From Anaeromyces robustus (Eukaryota > Neocallimastigomycota > Neocallimastigomycetes > Neocallimastigales > Neocallimastigaceae): 64,000 nt of DNA. This document shows positions 25,529-37,865 of this stretch, in pieces; position 1 is the stretch's first letter; each line of letters starts with the position of its first letter. The stretch covers positions 86,782-150,781 of the forward strand of contig MCFG01000133.1 of the NCBI GenBank assembly GCA_002104895.1. The letters are read 5' to 3'. The notes below the pieces were generated by a model that saw nothing but the letters and a program-made list of their open reading frames with translations, was not told the DNA's origin and searched no databases. A program made the translations under genes and the position numbers.

Positions 25529-25772
25529 TATAGAAAAATTAATAATATTAATAATAAAAATAAAAATAAAGATAATAATAATAATATATATATATATATA
25601 TATATAAAAGAGATTGAATTATATGTATAAATTTAGTAATTAATTAAATATTAAAAATTATTTATTTTCATTACTTTCATCATTAAATATTTATAAATTA
25701 ATAAAAAATAATAAATTAAAAAATAATATAAATCTATTGAGTGTTTTGAATATTTTAGTTATTTATTTATTT

Positions 25773-25811
<39 letters not shown>

Positions 25812-26014
25812 TTTTTTTTATATTATTTTTTTTTAATTTTTAATTTTTTAATATTTAATTTTTTTAATATTTAATTTTTAATTTTTACTTATAAAATGTT
25901 TTTTATACATCAATAAATATAATATTTAATATGATAATAATAAATTATAAAATTAGTAATTATAATACAATAAAATAATAAGAGTCGAAACTAAAATATA
26001 TGTTAATATAAAGA
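25529..26014. other. Intergenic DNA between convergent genes
   Basis: A/T-rich with a (TTTA)n run at about 25757-25812. No gene. Confidence 0.6.
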
Positions 26015-26404
26015 TATATAAAGATATTTTTATGTTATAGTATTATATTTTTTATCAATGTAAAATTTAGTGATAACATGATGAAAAAGAAGAATAAATT
26101 TTATTAAAGTTTTGTATTAATTCTATTTTTAATAATTTAGTTTCATTTAATTCTTTTGTCAATATTTTTAATTGATCAAATATTTTTGCCAATTTTAATT
26201 TTACTAGATTATATAAAGATATTTTTATGTTATAGTATTATATTTTTTATCAATGTAAAATTTAGTGATAACATGATGAAAAAGAAGAATAAATTTTATT
26301 AAAGTTTTGTATTAATTCTATTTTTAATAATTTAGTTTCATTTAATTCTTTTGTCAATATTTTTAATTGATCAAATATTTTTGCCAATTTTAATTTTACT
26401 AGAT
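26015..26404. repeat. Exact-looking 195-bp tandem duplication covering a gene 3' end
   Basis: Positions 26015-26209 and 26210-26404 read the same base for base wherever I compared them (offset 195). The right copy holds the last about 47 codons and the stop of the gene at 26262-29440; the left copy repeats them downstream as non-coding sequence. Confidence 0.85.
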
Positions 26405-28303
26405 TATTATAAGGAAAAGAAATAGATGAAAGAAAGAAAAAGGGATTATTAGACAAATCTGTAGGCATTGATGAAAATTTTGAAATATTATCAACTGTTA
26501 TGAAATCAGAATAATTTTGATCTTGTATAATGATATGTAAATATTCTTCAATAAATTGATTTAATTCTAATGTAAAAATATCTATAAGATTATATATTAT
26601 TATTATCATTTTTATTATTTTATACATAATTATTAATTATAAAAAAGAAAATTATTAACTTTCGTTTTTAATTTATTTTATTTTACTTTTTTTTTTTTTT
26701 TTTTTTTTGAATTATATATTAATAATTTAGAAAATATATAATAATAATTACATTGTAAAATTTGTATATTTTCATCATTATGAGATAATTCTTTGTAATA
26801 GTATAAATTTGTTGAATCCAAAATTTGTTCTAATAGAAAAAATACAGTTGATAGTATCTCGTAATCTATTATTAGTAATATATATATTTTTTAAGTAAAA
26901 ATTTTAGTAAGAAAAAAAAAAAAAAGAAAATAGTGTATTATTGAATAAATAAATATTATACATAGTAATTTAATAATATTTTAAAGTACCAGTAAGGAAT
27001 GAAATTCCTAATTCATCAATAATAAATTCTTCTTCTTCTTCTTTTTCTTTTATACCTGCCTCATAATTTTCATTTTCAAATGAAGGAATATCTATATTTT
27101 CATTTTCTCTGTTTAAATTATCAACTTCTCCTAAGTGAAGAAAGTATCGATGAAGATAATTTCGACATTCTTTAAAAAGAAGTGTTAATGTATATAAATA
27201 TAGAGTACATGATGATTTTGATAAATATAAAATCAAATTTTGAATTTTTTGTAATATACTATTAAGCTGGGAATTAATATTATGATAATATAATTGGTCA
27301 TTATACAATAACTGAATACCTTTTCTTAAAATTAAAAAAATAATAATAATAAATATATTTTTATATTTAATTAATATATAGTATAATTCAATATATACTT
27401 GTATTTTATTTTATTTTATTTTATTTTTTTTTTTTATTTTTATTTTATTTTATTTTATTTTTTTTTTCGATATATATATTCTTATATTTACATTATATAT
27501 TTTATAAAAAATTTTATTAAAGATTTATATTTATTATTAATAGAAGATTTATATTCTTTTTTCAATGTCATTAATTCTTTTTTTTTTTTTTTTTTATTTA
27601 ATTTTTTAATATTTTATTGATATTTTATTTTAAAAAAAAATTATATATTAACAAATAAAAATATAATTAATATATATATTATATATATACAATATTGATA
27701 TTAAAAATAAATATTTTTAGATGAAAAAATAAAAAAATAATATATTTGAATACCTTGTAATGTATAAAGAATTATTTCTAAGATATCTAAAGTTTCTATA
27801 ATATTTATTTGAGTATTATTATTATTATTAAGGATATTTCCATCGTTATTATATAGAATATATTGATCAAAATTAGAAAATAACATTCCTTTAGGAAGTA
27901 AAGATTCTTTTATATAATCATTTTTACATTGATTATCATTATTATTCGATTGTAAAAAACTTTCTTTTAATGATAAATTATTAAAAAAATGTGAAAATTT
28001 TGAAAATAAATCATTATTATCATTATTATATATTGAAGTATTATTATTATAATTATTATTATCGTTGTTGTTTGTGGTGGTAGTGTTGGTGGTGTAATTA
28101 TTATTAATATTTTCTTTAGTATTAGTTTTATCTTTATTGAAATTATAAGGTAATTTATAACAAATAATTGATTGTTCTATATATTTAAATTCTTGGGTAA
28201 ATTGATCGAAAAAATATTTAAAAAAAAGTTCAATAGCATAAATCGAAAGAATATTATTAGAATTATTATTACTCTTTTTATTATAATTATTATTAAAATT
28301 ATA

Positions 28304-28334
<31 letters not shown>

Positions 28335-29440
28335 GAAGTAAAATTGTTAGCAACGTCATTTTGAGAATGATTTGTTGATATATTATTATTTCTTAGACCA
28401 TTAGAATGAGAATTATCTATTTTTCTTATTTTTAAATTATTATTATATATTTGACTTGAAAATTGTATGTTTTCTATATTTTTATATTTTTCTTTATCTG
28501 GTAATATATCATTAGCTTTATTTTTTGTTAATTCTTTCTCATTTAAACTTGAAAAAGTCTTTTTCTTTTGGTTTTTAATGTCAGTATTTGATATAAGATG
28601 TGATACAATTTTTGAGAAATACAGTGAAAATTGATAAAGAGAAAATTTATTATTTTTTATTAAATAAAGAAATTCTGAAGAAAATGTATCTGAAATATTC
28701 TACAATGAAATTAAATAAAACAATATATATAAATACAAAAAAAAAAAAAAAAAAAAAAAAATATTATGTCAATAAAAAAAAAAAATTAAATACTTATTTA
28801 TTTAAGTATATACTAAAAAATAATAATACAATACCTTATTATTATTATTATTATTATTTTTATTATTTACATTAATAAAAAAATCTGTGCTGAATAATTC
28901 AGATCCTAAAACTCTTTTTTTATTAGTGTTTATAGAATAAGCTAGATAATAAATTAAAGGATTAATTTATATATATATATATATATATATGCAATAAGTA
29001 ATAAAAAATTATATAATTATATATGATAATAATACTTTACTTGATTTTAATTCTACCCATTCATTAATAATAGAATTAAGTTTTGTGAAAAGTAAATTCA
29101 ATGTATTTTCTTTAACATTTTTATCTTCTTTATTTAATAATAATAATTCAATTTTCCATTTTAATAATTTAATATATTCTTTTTTATTTTATTATTTAAT
29201 AATTATTTTTATTATTTATTTAATTATTTATTTTAATGTATAATAATATGTTCATGAATAATTATAAATCATTAAGTATTAAAATAAATATTATATATAT
29301 TGTTATCGAATATAAAATAATTATGTATATCATTAAATATAATATATTAGTAAACCTTTTATGCTTAAATAAATTGGTTTTGTTTGTAGCAAAGAAACAG
29401 CTAAACTAAGAATAATTATGTTTTTCGGTAAAAAATTCAT
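26262..29440 (-). CDS. Unidentified 709-residue protein, 8 exons (reconstructed)
   Basis: Splicing eight blocks gives one open frame: 29440-29356, 29178-29041, 28941-28835, 28699-27754, 27576-27492, 27324-26990, 26865-26752 and 26581-26262 (stop). Every intron is GT-AG and all seven phases match; total 2130 nt. The start MNFLPKNIIILSLAVSLLQ is hydrophobic, either a signal peptide/anchor or a buried helix. The body is Leu/Ile/Phe-rich helical sequence (WKIELLLLNKED, SIYAIELFFKYFF, LSTVFFLLEQIL) broken by Asn/Asp-rich tracts, mainly in exon 4, and an acidic run (KEKEEEEEFI) in exon 6. It looks like a helical-repeat scaffold with low-complexity inserts, but I do not recognise the family. Several partial open frames on both strands here are pieces or shadows of it. 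The first exon is the least certain, since its donor (AAAAG/GTTTAC) is weak. Confidence 0.65.
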
Positions 29441-29536
29441 AATTAATATATTATTATAAAGCGAATATAATAAAAATTATAAATTATATATATATAAATA
29501 TTTAATTTTTTTATTTTTTATTTTTTTATATTCTTC

Positions 29537-29572
<36 letters not shown>

Positions 29573-30281
29573 TTTTTTTTTCATTCATTTTTTATATATT
29601 TATACATATTTTTATAAATTAAATTTTATTTATTCTTTTTTTTTTCTTTTTTTTTTTTTTTTTTCTTTTTTTATTTTTTTTTTAAATATATTAAAAAAAA
29701 AAAAAAGGAATAAATTATATCATCATTTGAAAATATTACAAATTTTTTTTTAATTACTAAAATGTAATAATACTATAATGTATAATATTTATTAAAAAAT
29801 TTTTTTTTAAAAAAAAAAAATTAGTTAATTTACAAATATATAAATAAATTATCTATAAATTATAAAAAAGATTACTTCTTTTTTTATATTTTATTTTATT
29901 ATATAATTATATTAATTAATTAATATTTATGTTTAAGAACTATTTGTAATTAATATTTATTTCTATGTATTAATATATATATATATAAGTATTCTTTATT
30001 TTAGTTATACATATATATATATTTTTTTTTCTATATATTTATTTATATTATCTATATTAAAATAAGTTAAAATGAAAAAAAATACTTTTAAAAATATTAA
30101 AACTTTTAATAATTTAATTGAATTTATTTATGGAAGATCCAACAAGCTACATTAAAGTTTGAGGGATCATAAATCATAAGTAATAATAATAACAAATTAT
30201 TTTGTTGTATTAAATGTTAATAGTTTTATTACTAGATTATTAATATTAATAATAATATTATTATTATTATTGTTATTATTA
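29441..30281. other. Intergenic DNA with long pyrimidine tracts
   Basis: Poly-T/CTTTT tracts lie at about 29540-29581 and 29637-29680, within the promoter side of the 8-exon gene. The protease 3' end lies to the right. No gene. Confidence 0.5.
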
Positions 30282-32801
30282 TTATATACCGAAGTTAATA
30301 CATTCTTCTGATGTTAGATAATCTATTTTATTTTTATAATAATTCTTTTGTTTTTCTGTTTCTTCTGAACTTTGTAGACTTTGATAATAATTATAATTAG
30401 CAGTACAGAATTCTAATAAATAATCATGACATTCTTCAAACCCACAAGATTTAGTTGCAGCTTCATCAAAATCTATTTTTAAATTTCTAATTGAAAGTTT
30501 ACTTTTAGAAACTTCACATAATGAATCATTAGATTGAGGATCTTCTCTTGCACATATAAAATCACGTTCAGCATTTTTTACAGCCATTGATAATTCATTA
30601 CCATCATTAAGAAGAATATATTTATGAGTTTCTATTGATTTTAAACAAGTTGGTGCATATTTATATGGATCTTTAAAAAATTCTTTACAATTCGCTTTAC
30701 GATAGGCATCACATTTTTCTTGAACAGAATTTAAATTTGTTGCTACAAATCTATAATTAAATTCACATGCTTTATATGGATGTAATTCTTTAAGACAATT
30801 ATAATGAATAATTTTATCATGATACTTTTTGTCATAATTATTTAAATTATTTAAATCATAAGAGAGACATTCACCACTTAATTCTGAACTACATCCATTT
30901 TCTATATAACAATAACCATCAGAATCATTCATAATTTTTACACAATCACCTTTTTTAGAGCAACATTCATCATCTGAACATTTCACTGAACCGTAAATAT
31001 TATTACATTTTTCAGAAGTACATTGACCAAAGTTTGGTTTACAATCATTTTCATAAAGACATAATTTACCTTGTATGGAATACTTAATTTTTCCATCAAC
31101 ACATACACCATATCTTGAACAACATTGATTATTACATTGATATTTACCAGAAGGATCATCACATCTTGTTATTTTTTTATTAAAATGATTACCATTATTA
31201 ATTAAACGATTAGGTGTATTTTCATCTAAACCATTAATAACATCTTTTAATGATAAATCTATTAATTTTTGTTTCATGAGTTCATAATTAAATATTGTAT
31301 CTGAATTTTCTGACATAATAGTAGCTGCTATACCTGCAGCAATAGGTGATGCAAAAGATGTTCCAGATTCGGTATATATAATATCATCTGAAGGATATTT
31401 TGTTACTCTTATAGTACCAGGTGCAAAAAATGCAACACATTCACCATAACTTGAATAATTAGCACGTTCATACATTACTTCTATTTTATCAGAAGGTCCA
31501 ACGTGTCTATTATTAATAGCAGCAATAGGAATAACACCTTCATAACTTGTATAATGTTGATGATTACAATTATACTTATAACTGTTACCCATAGCAACAA
31601 AAATAATAAAACCTAATTTTACTAATTCAGTAATTTTATTTTGAATATCGGTACTATAACAATTATCATCATAATTACAACCACGAGAAAGATTAATTAT
31701 TGTTTTACCGGGTTTTCCATTTTGTTTTATATAATCTAATGCATTTAATTCATCAAAAGTTTCAAGTCCTGTATCTAGCATATGAAGATTAGCTTTTTTA
31801 GCTACACCATTTATTTTTCCTATTGCAGCAATTGAAACATATGTTCCATGAGCACTTCCATCCGTATTACAATCATTTATACTATTAGCTTTTTGGATTC
31901 TTGAGTTTATAAATATACCATCACAGGTAATGTTACGTTCACTTTGGTACGTATCAAAATTTTCTTCACTAACTGAAAGATTAAATCCATGATCAATAAT
32001 ATAAACATCAATTCCTTTTCCGGCAGATGATGGGTAATAATAGTTATTATCATATACACTATCAGAACTATCATTATATCTACCTTGTGATATTAAAGAT
32101 AAATGAGTATTTCTAAGTTCAAAATCAAATTCATGTTCTTGAACATCTATATCTTTCCAATTAGTTTTTAATAAAATTTTCTCCTTATTATCAAAATTAT
32201 TATAATCAATAGTACGAAATGCTATAGTAGATGATGATTTTTCACAACTAATAACGTTTGGTAAAGCTCGAATTTCTTTTACTAAATCATCTGAAAGAAA
32301 TGCAACAATAGCATAATAATTAAGAATTGGACAAATATGAATTACTAAATTAGATTCAATTGGAATATATTCAATTTCTTCTTTTGTTATTGTTGAATTT
32401 AAAGAACGTTTAAAGTTATGAAAATTTTGAGGTCTATTACTATTAATGAAAAAGAATTTGTATTTTCTATCTTCTTCATTGGTATCAATTTCCTTAGTAT
32501 CAATTTCACTACGTTTTTTCAGTTGAGATATTATTGTTAATTCTTCTAATTTTTTGTCAAGTTGACCATTATTTAATTTATAAGTTTCAGTATTATCAGC
32601 AATTATTTCATAAATATCATTCATTCTATCATTAACAAGTTCGTCAATTGAATTCTGAATTTGTTTACTAGATTTATCATATTCTTTATCATTTGAATAT
32701 CTTCTTATTGAAACAATATAATAATGATTGTCAGCTAAAACATTTAAAATGAAGTAGTTGAATATTACAACCATACTAAAATAAAATGGGTAATTCTTCA
32801 T
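30282..32801 (-). CDS. Secreted subtilisin-like (S8) serine protease with hevein-type cysteine domains
   Basis: This is an 839-residue single-exon protein. It has a signal peptide at 1-23 (ending VLA), a propeptide of about 24-200 resembling an inhibitor I9 domain (HYYIVSIRRY near the start, LPNVISCEKSS near the end), then the S8 catalytic domain: Asp270 in DVYIIDHGFN, His318 in GSAHGTYVS, oxyanion Asn406 in VAMGNS and Ser482 in ESGTSFASPIAAG. All catalytic residues are present; HGTY replaces the usual HGTH. Residues 547-646 hold two cysteine modules with CC-S-x-Y/K-G-x-C cores (QCCSRYGVCV and ECCSKKGDCV), typical of CBM18/chitin-binding hevein folds. The last 190 residues form a third Cys-rich region of unknown fold. 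It is probably secreted and wall- or chitin-associated; CBM18-linked proteins of this kind are common in anaerobic fungi. Confidence 0.92.
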   Translation of the reverse strand: MKNYPFYFSMVVIFNYFILNVLADNHYYIVSIRRYSNDKEYDKSSKQIQNSIDELVNDRMNDIYEIIADNTETYKLNNGQLDKKLEELTIISQLKKRSEIDTKEIDTNEEDRKYKFFFINSNRPQNFHNFKRSLNSTITKEEIEYIPIESNLVIHICPILNYYAIVAFLSDDLVKEIRALPNVISCEKSSSTIAFRTIDYNNFDNKEKILLKTNWKDIDVQEHEFDFELRNTHLSLISQGRYNDSSDSVYDNNYYYPSSAGKGIDVYIIDHGFNLSVSEENFDTYQSERNITCDGIFINSRIQKANSINDCNTDGSAHGTYVSIAAIGKINGVAKKANLHMLDTGLETFDELNALDYIKQNGKPGKTIINLSRGCNYDDNCYSTDIQNKITELVKLGFIIFVAMGNSYKYNCNHQHYTSYEGVIPIAAINNRHVGPSDKIEVMYERANYSSYGECVAFFAPGTIRVTKYPSDDIIYTESGTSFASPIAAGIAATIMSENSDTIFNYELMKQKLIDLSLKDVINGLDENTPNRLINNGNHFNKKITRCDDPSGKYQCNNQCCSRYGVCVDGKIKYSIQGKLCLYENDCKPNFGQCTSEKCNNIYGSVKCSDDECCSKKGDCVKIMNDSDGYCYIENGCSSELSGECLSYDLNNLNNYDKKYHDKIIHYNCLKELHPYKACEFNYRFVATNLNSVQEKCDAYRKANCKEFFKDPYKYAPTCLKSIETHKYILLNDGNELSMAVKNAERDFICAREDPQSNDSLCEVSKSKLSIRNLKIDFDEAATKSCGFEECHDYLLEFCTANYNYYQSLQSSEETEKQKNYYKNKIDYLTSEECINFGI

Positions 32802-34396
32802 TTTGTTATTTTTTTTATTGTATTTGAAATTAAAATTTAAAACATTTATTTTTTAGAATAATTATTTTTTTTTATTGTAATTGAAATTATAATTTAAAAC
32901 AAATTTACTTTTTAGAATAATTATTTTTTTTTAAATTGTAATTTGATTTAAATTATATTTTTTAATTTATTTTTTTTTTTTGAATAAATTTTAAAATTGA
33001 ATTATACTTCAATATAATTCAATTAAACTATGAATAGAAATATTCTATTATATTATTTTAAATATTTCTATTATCTATTTTTAATTGTTTATATATATAT
33101 ATGATTATAAAATAAAAACGAAAAAAAAAAAAAAAAAAAAGAGAATAAATTAATATTTATATAAATTTTATTTAATATATAACTTTTTATGGTAATGTTG
33201 ACTCATTCATGTATATTTAATATAAATTTATTAGAATTAATTAACTAATAATGAAATAAAGTTATATTAATTAATTATATAAATATTATCCACATTTAAA
33301 TATATTTATATTTTATATTTGAATATGCTATTCCTTCTTAATTATTTGTTGATTTATTGTTTTTTTATAGTGTTAATTAATTTTATTGTTAGATAATTCA
33401 AACTATAAATATAGAAAAACAATTTATTCTCTCTATACTATTTAAACCTATTTTATTATAGAGATTATTCTAATACTTTATATATTTTTTTTTATTTTTT
33501 ATTATTTATTTTTTATTTTTTAGTATTTATTTTTTATTTATTATTATTTACTATTTTTTTTTAAAAAATTTTTTTAATATAATAAATTAATTTATAATAA
33601 TTTTACAGGATGATCTTTAATTTTTGTGTAACCAAATCAATTATCTAAACATTCTTTTTTTTTTTTTTTTGTTAACTTTTCATTTTTATTTTTTTTATAT
33701 TATATATTTTTATAATAAAATTATTATTATTACTTTCTACAGTTACTTTTAAAAATAAAGTATAGTTACAATTAATACTAACCTTCAAAAAATAAATAAA
33801 TTTATAAATATATAAATATAAAAAAAATTGTAATAAAAGTTATTATTAATCAAGGATATATTATATTATTTTTATTCAAATATTTATAATTAAATAATTA
33901 TTTATTTATATTATAATTTAATTATTACTATGTACCGCATTTTTTAATTTATATTTTATATTATTATTATTTTTTCATTATTATATTAAAAACTCTAAAT
34001 ATTATATATTTACAATACATTATTTTATATATAATATTTAAAGTTGTAATTAAAAAAAAAAAAAAAATTTAATTTTTTATTAAATATAATGATTATTTTA
34101 ACATATTTTTTTTTGGAGTAAAAATTGTGGATGTATATAATCTCATTTTTTTATAATTAATAATTTTTAATAATATTCAGATTCAATATTATAAATTTAT
34201 AAAGATATTTTGTAAGAATATGAATAATTAAGTATCACAATTTAAAAAAGAAAAAGATTTAATATATATATTATTATTATTTTATTTTACTTTATTTTAC
34301 ATTGTTCATATAATTTTTTTTTATTATTAATATATACTTTAATTTTATTAATATATATTATAAAAACAATATTTTATACAAAAAATAAAATTTTTT
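32802..34396. other. AT-rich intergenic DNA, protease upstream side
   Basis: It includes a near-tandem repeat of TAGAATAATTATTTTTTTTTA just upstream of the ATG (32855 and 32915). No gene or RNA was seen. Confidence 0.5.
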
Positions 34397-34468
34397 TAGC
34401 AGCGGTATGTTTCGATCATACGACCTGTGGGTTATGAGCCCACCACGCTTCCACTGCGCTACGCTGCT
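34397..34468 (-). tRNA. Initiator tRNA-Met (CAT), second copy
   Basis: The sequence is identical to the tRNA at 11579-11650, with the A1:U72 pair, GGG/CCC anticodon stem and ATCGAAA T loop. Flanks differ apart from a shared T run, so the two copies are dispersed rather than tandem. Confidence 0.95.
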
Positions 34469-34599
34469 ATTTTCATATGTCATAAAACAGAATGAAATTT
34501 TAAATAATATAATAATAATTTAGCTGATTTTAAATCAAATGATAAATTATAAAATATTTAATTATTTAAAATATTATAAAAAAATAATAATTATATTAA

Positions 34600-35095
34600 A
34601 TTATAAATATTAAAAATAAAAATAACTATTCAATAATATACTAGATAATTATATAATTAAAAATATAAAATCATAGATTATAATACTTTATATTTTAAAT
34701 TATTAAATGTAATATATTAGTTTTTATTATTAGATTCTTATCAATATTATTTTATTCATATTCTTATACATGTATAAATATATTAAGATTAAATTGTATT
34801 AATTAAATGTATTAATAATTATTAGTTTTTGAAATAGTATAAATAGGAATTAAATTTTTAAATTCTTACAACCTTTGTAAGATTATTAACTTAGTAACTT
34901 AATAACTTAATAATAATGTAATAGTCTAATTATTTATATTGACTTTGATAATTTTTTTTTAATTAATTAATGTTTAAAACTCTTACATAATATTAATATT
35001 AAATATAAATTTGTTTAATTAGTTGTTTTATTATTAATTAAATATCTTACCCTGACCATTGTTTAAACCAAACCATCCGAACTAAACATTTAAGA
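34600..35095 (-). mobile_element. Truncated repeat A copy
   Basis: Minus strand: 5' end near 35095 (GGATGGTTTGGTTTAAACAA), then the TTACAAAGGTTGTAAG and CTATTTATAC blocks. The 3' half, including the TTCGCGA tip, is missing. It lies in the 5' flank of the initiator tRNA at 34397. Confidence 0.5.
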
Positions 35096-36360
35096 ATTAT
35101 TAATATTAAATCAAATGTTAAATTTATTAAAAATTAAAAATAAAATATCTATTTAACAATTTATTGTTAAATATTTCAATAATTTGCTTAAAATAAAAAC
35201 TTTTTATAAAAAGAAATGTAAAATATTCTTTTTAAAACTTGTTACTAATTAGCCATAAAAATTAGATAAATTAATGATTAATAATCAATAATAGTTTTCT
35301 AAATTATTTTTTAAAATATAAAACGATTACTAATTAGTCTAAATTATATAATAGTAATAATACTTACTAGAAATATTATATTAATTTTCAATAAAATTTT
35401 CATATATTAATACATAACAAGATGCATTAAATTTTATAATTAATTAATAAAGACTTTTATAATAAAACATATTTAATTTTAATAAAATAAATTGTTTAAT
35501 TTATTGTTCAATAAATATTTGAATACAAGGAAATATCACTTTCTAAGCTTATTTAGAATTAAGATATTTATTTACATATTGTATCATTTCAGTAATAAAT
35601 AATTAAAATTTTATGTTACTTTTAATTATAATATTTAACTTTTTAGTTGCGAATATTAGTGGATTTTTAAGTTTATGCAGATAAAATTTTTATATCAATT
35701 ATTATATATTTAATAATAATAATACAGAATTAAGAATTAATAACATTCTAAGTATTATTTAAAATAATTATAATAGTTTTAGATAAGCTATTATAATAAT
35801 TATTAATTAATTATTACAATTAGTAGATTAGATAATTATTATAAAGAATTCCTTAGAATTCTAAAATTTCTAATGATTTAAAATTCTTTTAAGATCTTAA
35901 ATATTCAAAATAGCTATTTTATCTATATTCGAATATACAAATTATAATATAAAAATTTATTTTAGTAATATTAAAATAATCAGATATTTTTATAATTTTC
36001 GTAAGAATGATAATCATAACATGTGTTTAAATATTTTATAATTGATTATAATTATATAAGAATAATATTAATAATTATGCTAAAATAATTTTATATTCAA
36101 ATTATACAATTATTAACATTGTGTAAAAATCAGAGAAAGATAATTTTAAAATCAGTTTTTAGATTCTTTGTAATTATTTTCTTTTTTTTTTTTTTATTAT
36201 TCTTATTATTATATTAGATTATTTTTAAAAAAAATTCTTAAAGTTAATTTTTTAAAACCAAATTATTATAATATTGATTATTTTTAAATTACATTATTTT
36301 ATCTAATAGTAAAACTAAAACTCGACCTGACTACCTATCTCAAATCTTCTACCTTTTGAT
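35096..36360. repeat. Mixed remnants of repeats A and C
   Basis: 35530-35640 carries the tRNA-Met-type flank motif TATCACTTTCT...GAATTAAGATAT without a tRNA. 35643-35945 is the 3' part of repeat A on the minus strand, starting TTGCGAATATTAGTGGATTT. About 36000-36360 matches repeat C/D, including the minus-strand start GTAGAAGATTTGAGATAGGT. Confidence 0.5.
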
Positions 36361-37262
36361 AATGGTTAAGATATTAATCTATTAATATAAATTAATCTTA
36401 ACAAAATATTTAATTATTTATTTAAAAATAAATTTTCTTTAAAATTATAACTCTTTAAAATTTAAATAAGAAAAGACTTTAAAATTTCATTTTATAATAA
36501 CTATTATTAATAATTTTATTTAATAATTGAATTAAAATTATTTGAAAGTAAGTAAAATTAAGATTAAGACTAATAAATATTAATAATAAATCTGTTAATA
36601 TATTACAATATTACAAAGATTATAAGAACTAAGAACTAATTTTATTTATATATTTCTGAATGATATTAATTACTTATGCAATCTATATAATAATACATGT
36701 AATTTAATTATATATCTATTTTAATAAAGGAATGGTATATTATCACTTCTTATTTTAGAAATTAAAATAGTATAAAAACAATTAATTATGAGATTTTAAA
36801 AAATTAAAATAAATAGTAGGAATCATTTTCAACCGATCAAATTCATTCATAATAGCATATTAATTATTATTTATGTTAATTTTACTATGTTACAATAATA
36901 ATTATAACATCACCACCACAATAACAATAATAATTATAGCATCATTATCACACCAACAATAATATTAGTAAGAATATTAGTAAGAATAATATTTAATGAT
37001 AATAATGGATAATTATTGTATCTGTATTAATGCTAAATTCTTTTTATTTATTATAGTAATATTTATTTATACATCAATTATAATAATACATATATTTACT
37101 ATTGAGTTTAAAAAGTTTTTTTATATATAATTTAAGTTTTTGTGGATATTTTTATTTAAAATTTCATTTTTATTATTTTATTATATCTTATATATTAATT
37201 TTATTTTTTACTTTTAAATTTTTTCTATTTTTTTATTTTTACTATTTTTTTTTATTTTTTGA
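36361..37262. other. AT-rich intergenic DNA, no gene seen
   Basis: Simple A/T with ACAATAATAATTATA-type repeats at 36890-36965. It includes the 3' side of the pyrophosphatase gene. Confidence 0.5.
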
Positions 37263-37865
37263 TTAATTTATTGTTTTTAAAAATTTCTTAACTTTTTCAA
37301 GAGCCTTGTAACGATGAGAAATAGTATTTTTCATAGATTTTGGCATTTCAGCATAAGTTTGTTCAAAACCATCTGGTTGAAAAATTGGATCCCAACCAAA
37401 ATCGGTTGGACCACGTGGCATAACAATTTTTCCATCAGTTCTACCTTCAAAAAGTTTAACTTCTTTTCCTGGACCTTCACAATATGCAAAAGTACATAAA
37501 GCATAAGCTGATTTATCTTCATAAGCAGCTAAAAGATCATTTAAACCAAAATGACCTAATTTTTCTAAGAACCACTTAATATATGGTCCAGGAAGTCCTT
37601 TTAAAGAATTAAAATGAAGTGAAGTATCTTCTGTTAAAACTGGTCCATTAACTCTTTTAGCAGCTTCAAGACATTTTTGAGTAGCAATATATTGTGTAGA
37701 TGGACCTTGAAGTTCTGGTAAATCAATTTTTTGATTTTTAAGTGGTTTATCTAAATCAAGAATAGCATTTACTTCCTTTAATTTATTAACATTACCAGTA
37801 ACAAAAACTATTTCTTTTTTTTCAGTAGTTGAAATTTCTACTTCTTTTTTTTCTTCTTTACTCAT
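37263..37865 (-). CDS. HAM1: Inosine triphosphate pyrophosphatase (HAM1/ITPA)
   Basis: This 200-residue intronless protein matches the usual family length (about 190-200). It hydrolyses ITP, dITP and XTP to monophosphates plus pyrophosphate, keeping deaminated purines out of nucleic acids in the cytosol. Motifs visible: [12 protein letters not shown] at 21-32 (the TGNxxK nucleotide-binding loop), [20 protein letters not shown] at 77-96 with the metal-binding acidic residues, [18 protein letters not shown] at 157-174, and the SHRYKAL signature at 183-189. The first 15 residues are a Lys/Glu-rich extension. Start is the first ATG in a well-conserved frame. The flanking genes are unrelated. Confidence 0.96.
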   Translation of the reverse strand: MSKEEKKEVEISTTEKKEIVFVTGNVNKLKEVNAILDLDKPLKNQKIDLPELQGPSTQYIATQKCLEAAKRVNGPVLTEDTSLHFNSLKGLPGPYIKWFLEKLGHFGLNDLLAAYEDKSAYALCTFAYCEGPGKEVKLFEGRTDGKIVMPRGPTDFGWDPIFQPDGFEQTYAEMPKSMKNTISHRYKALEKVKKFLKTIN

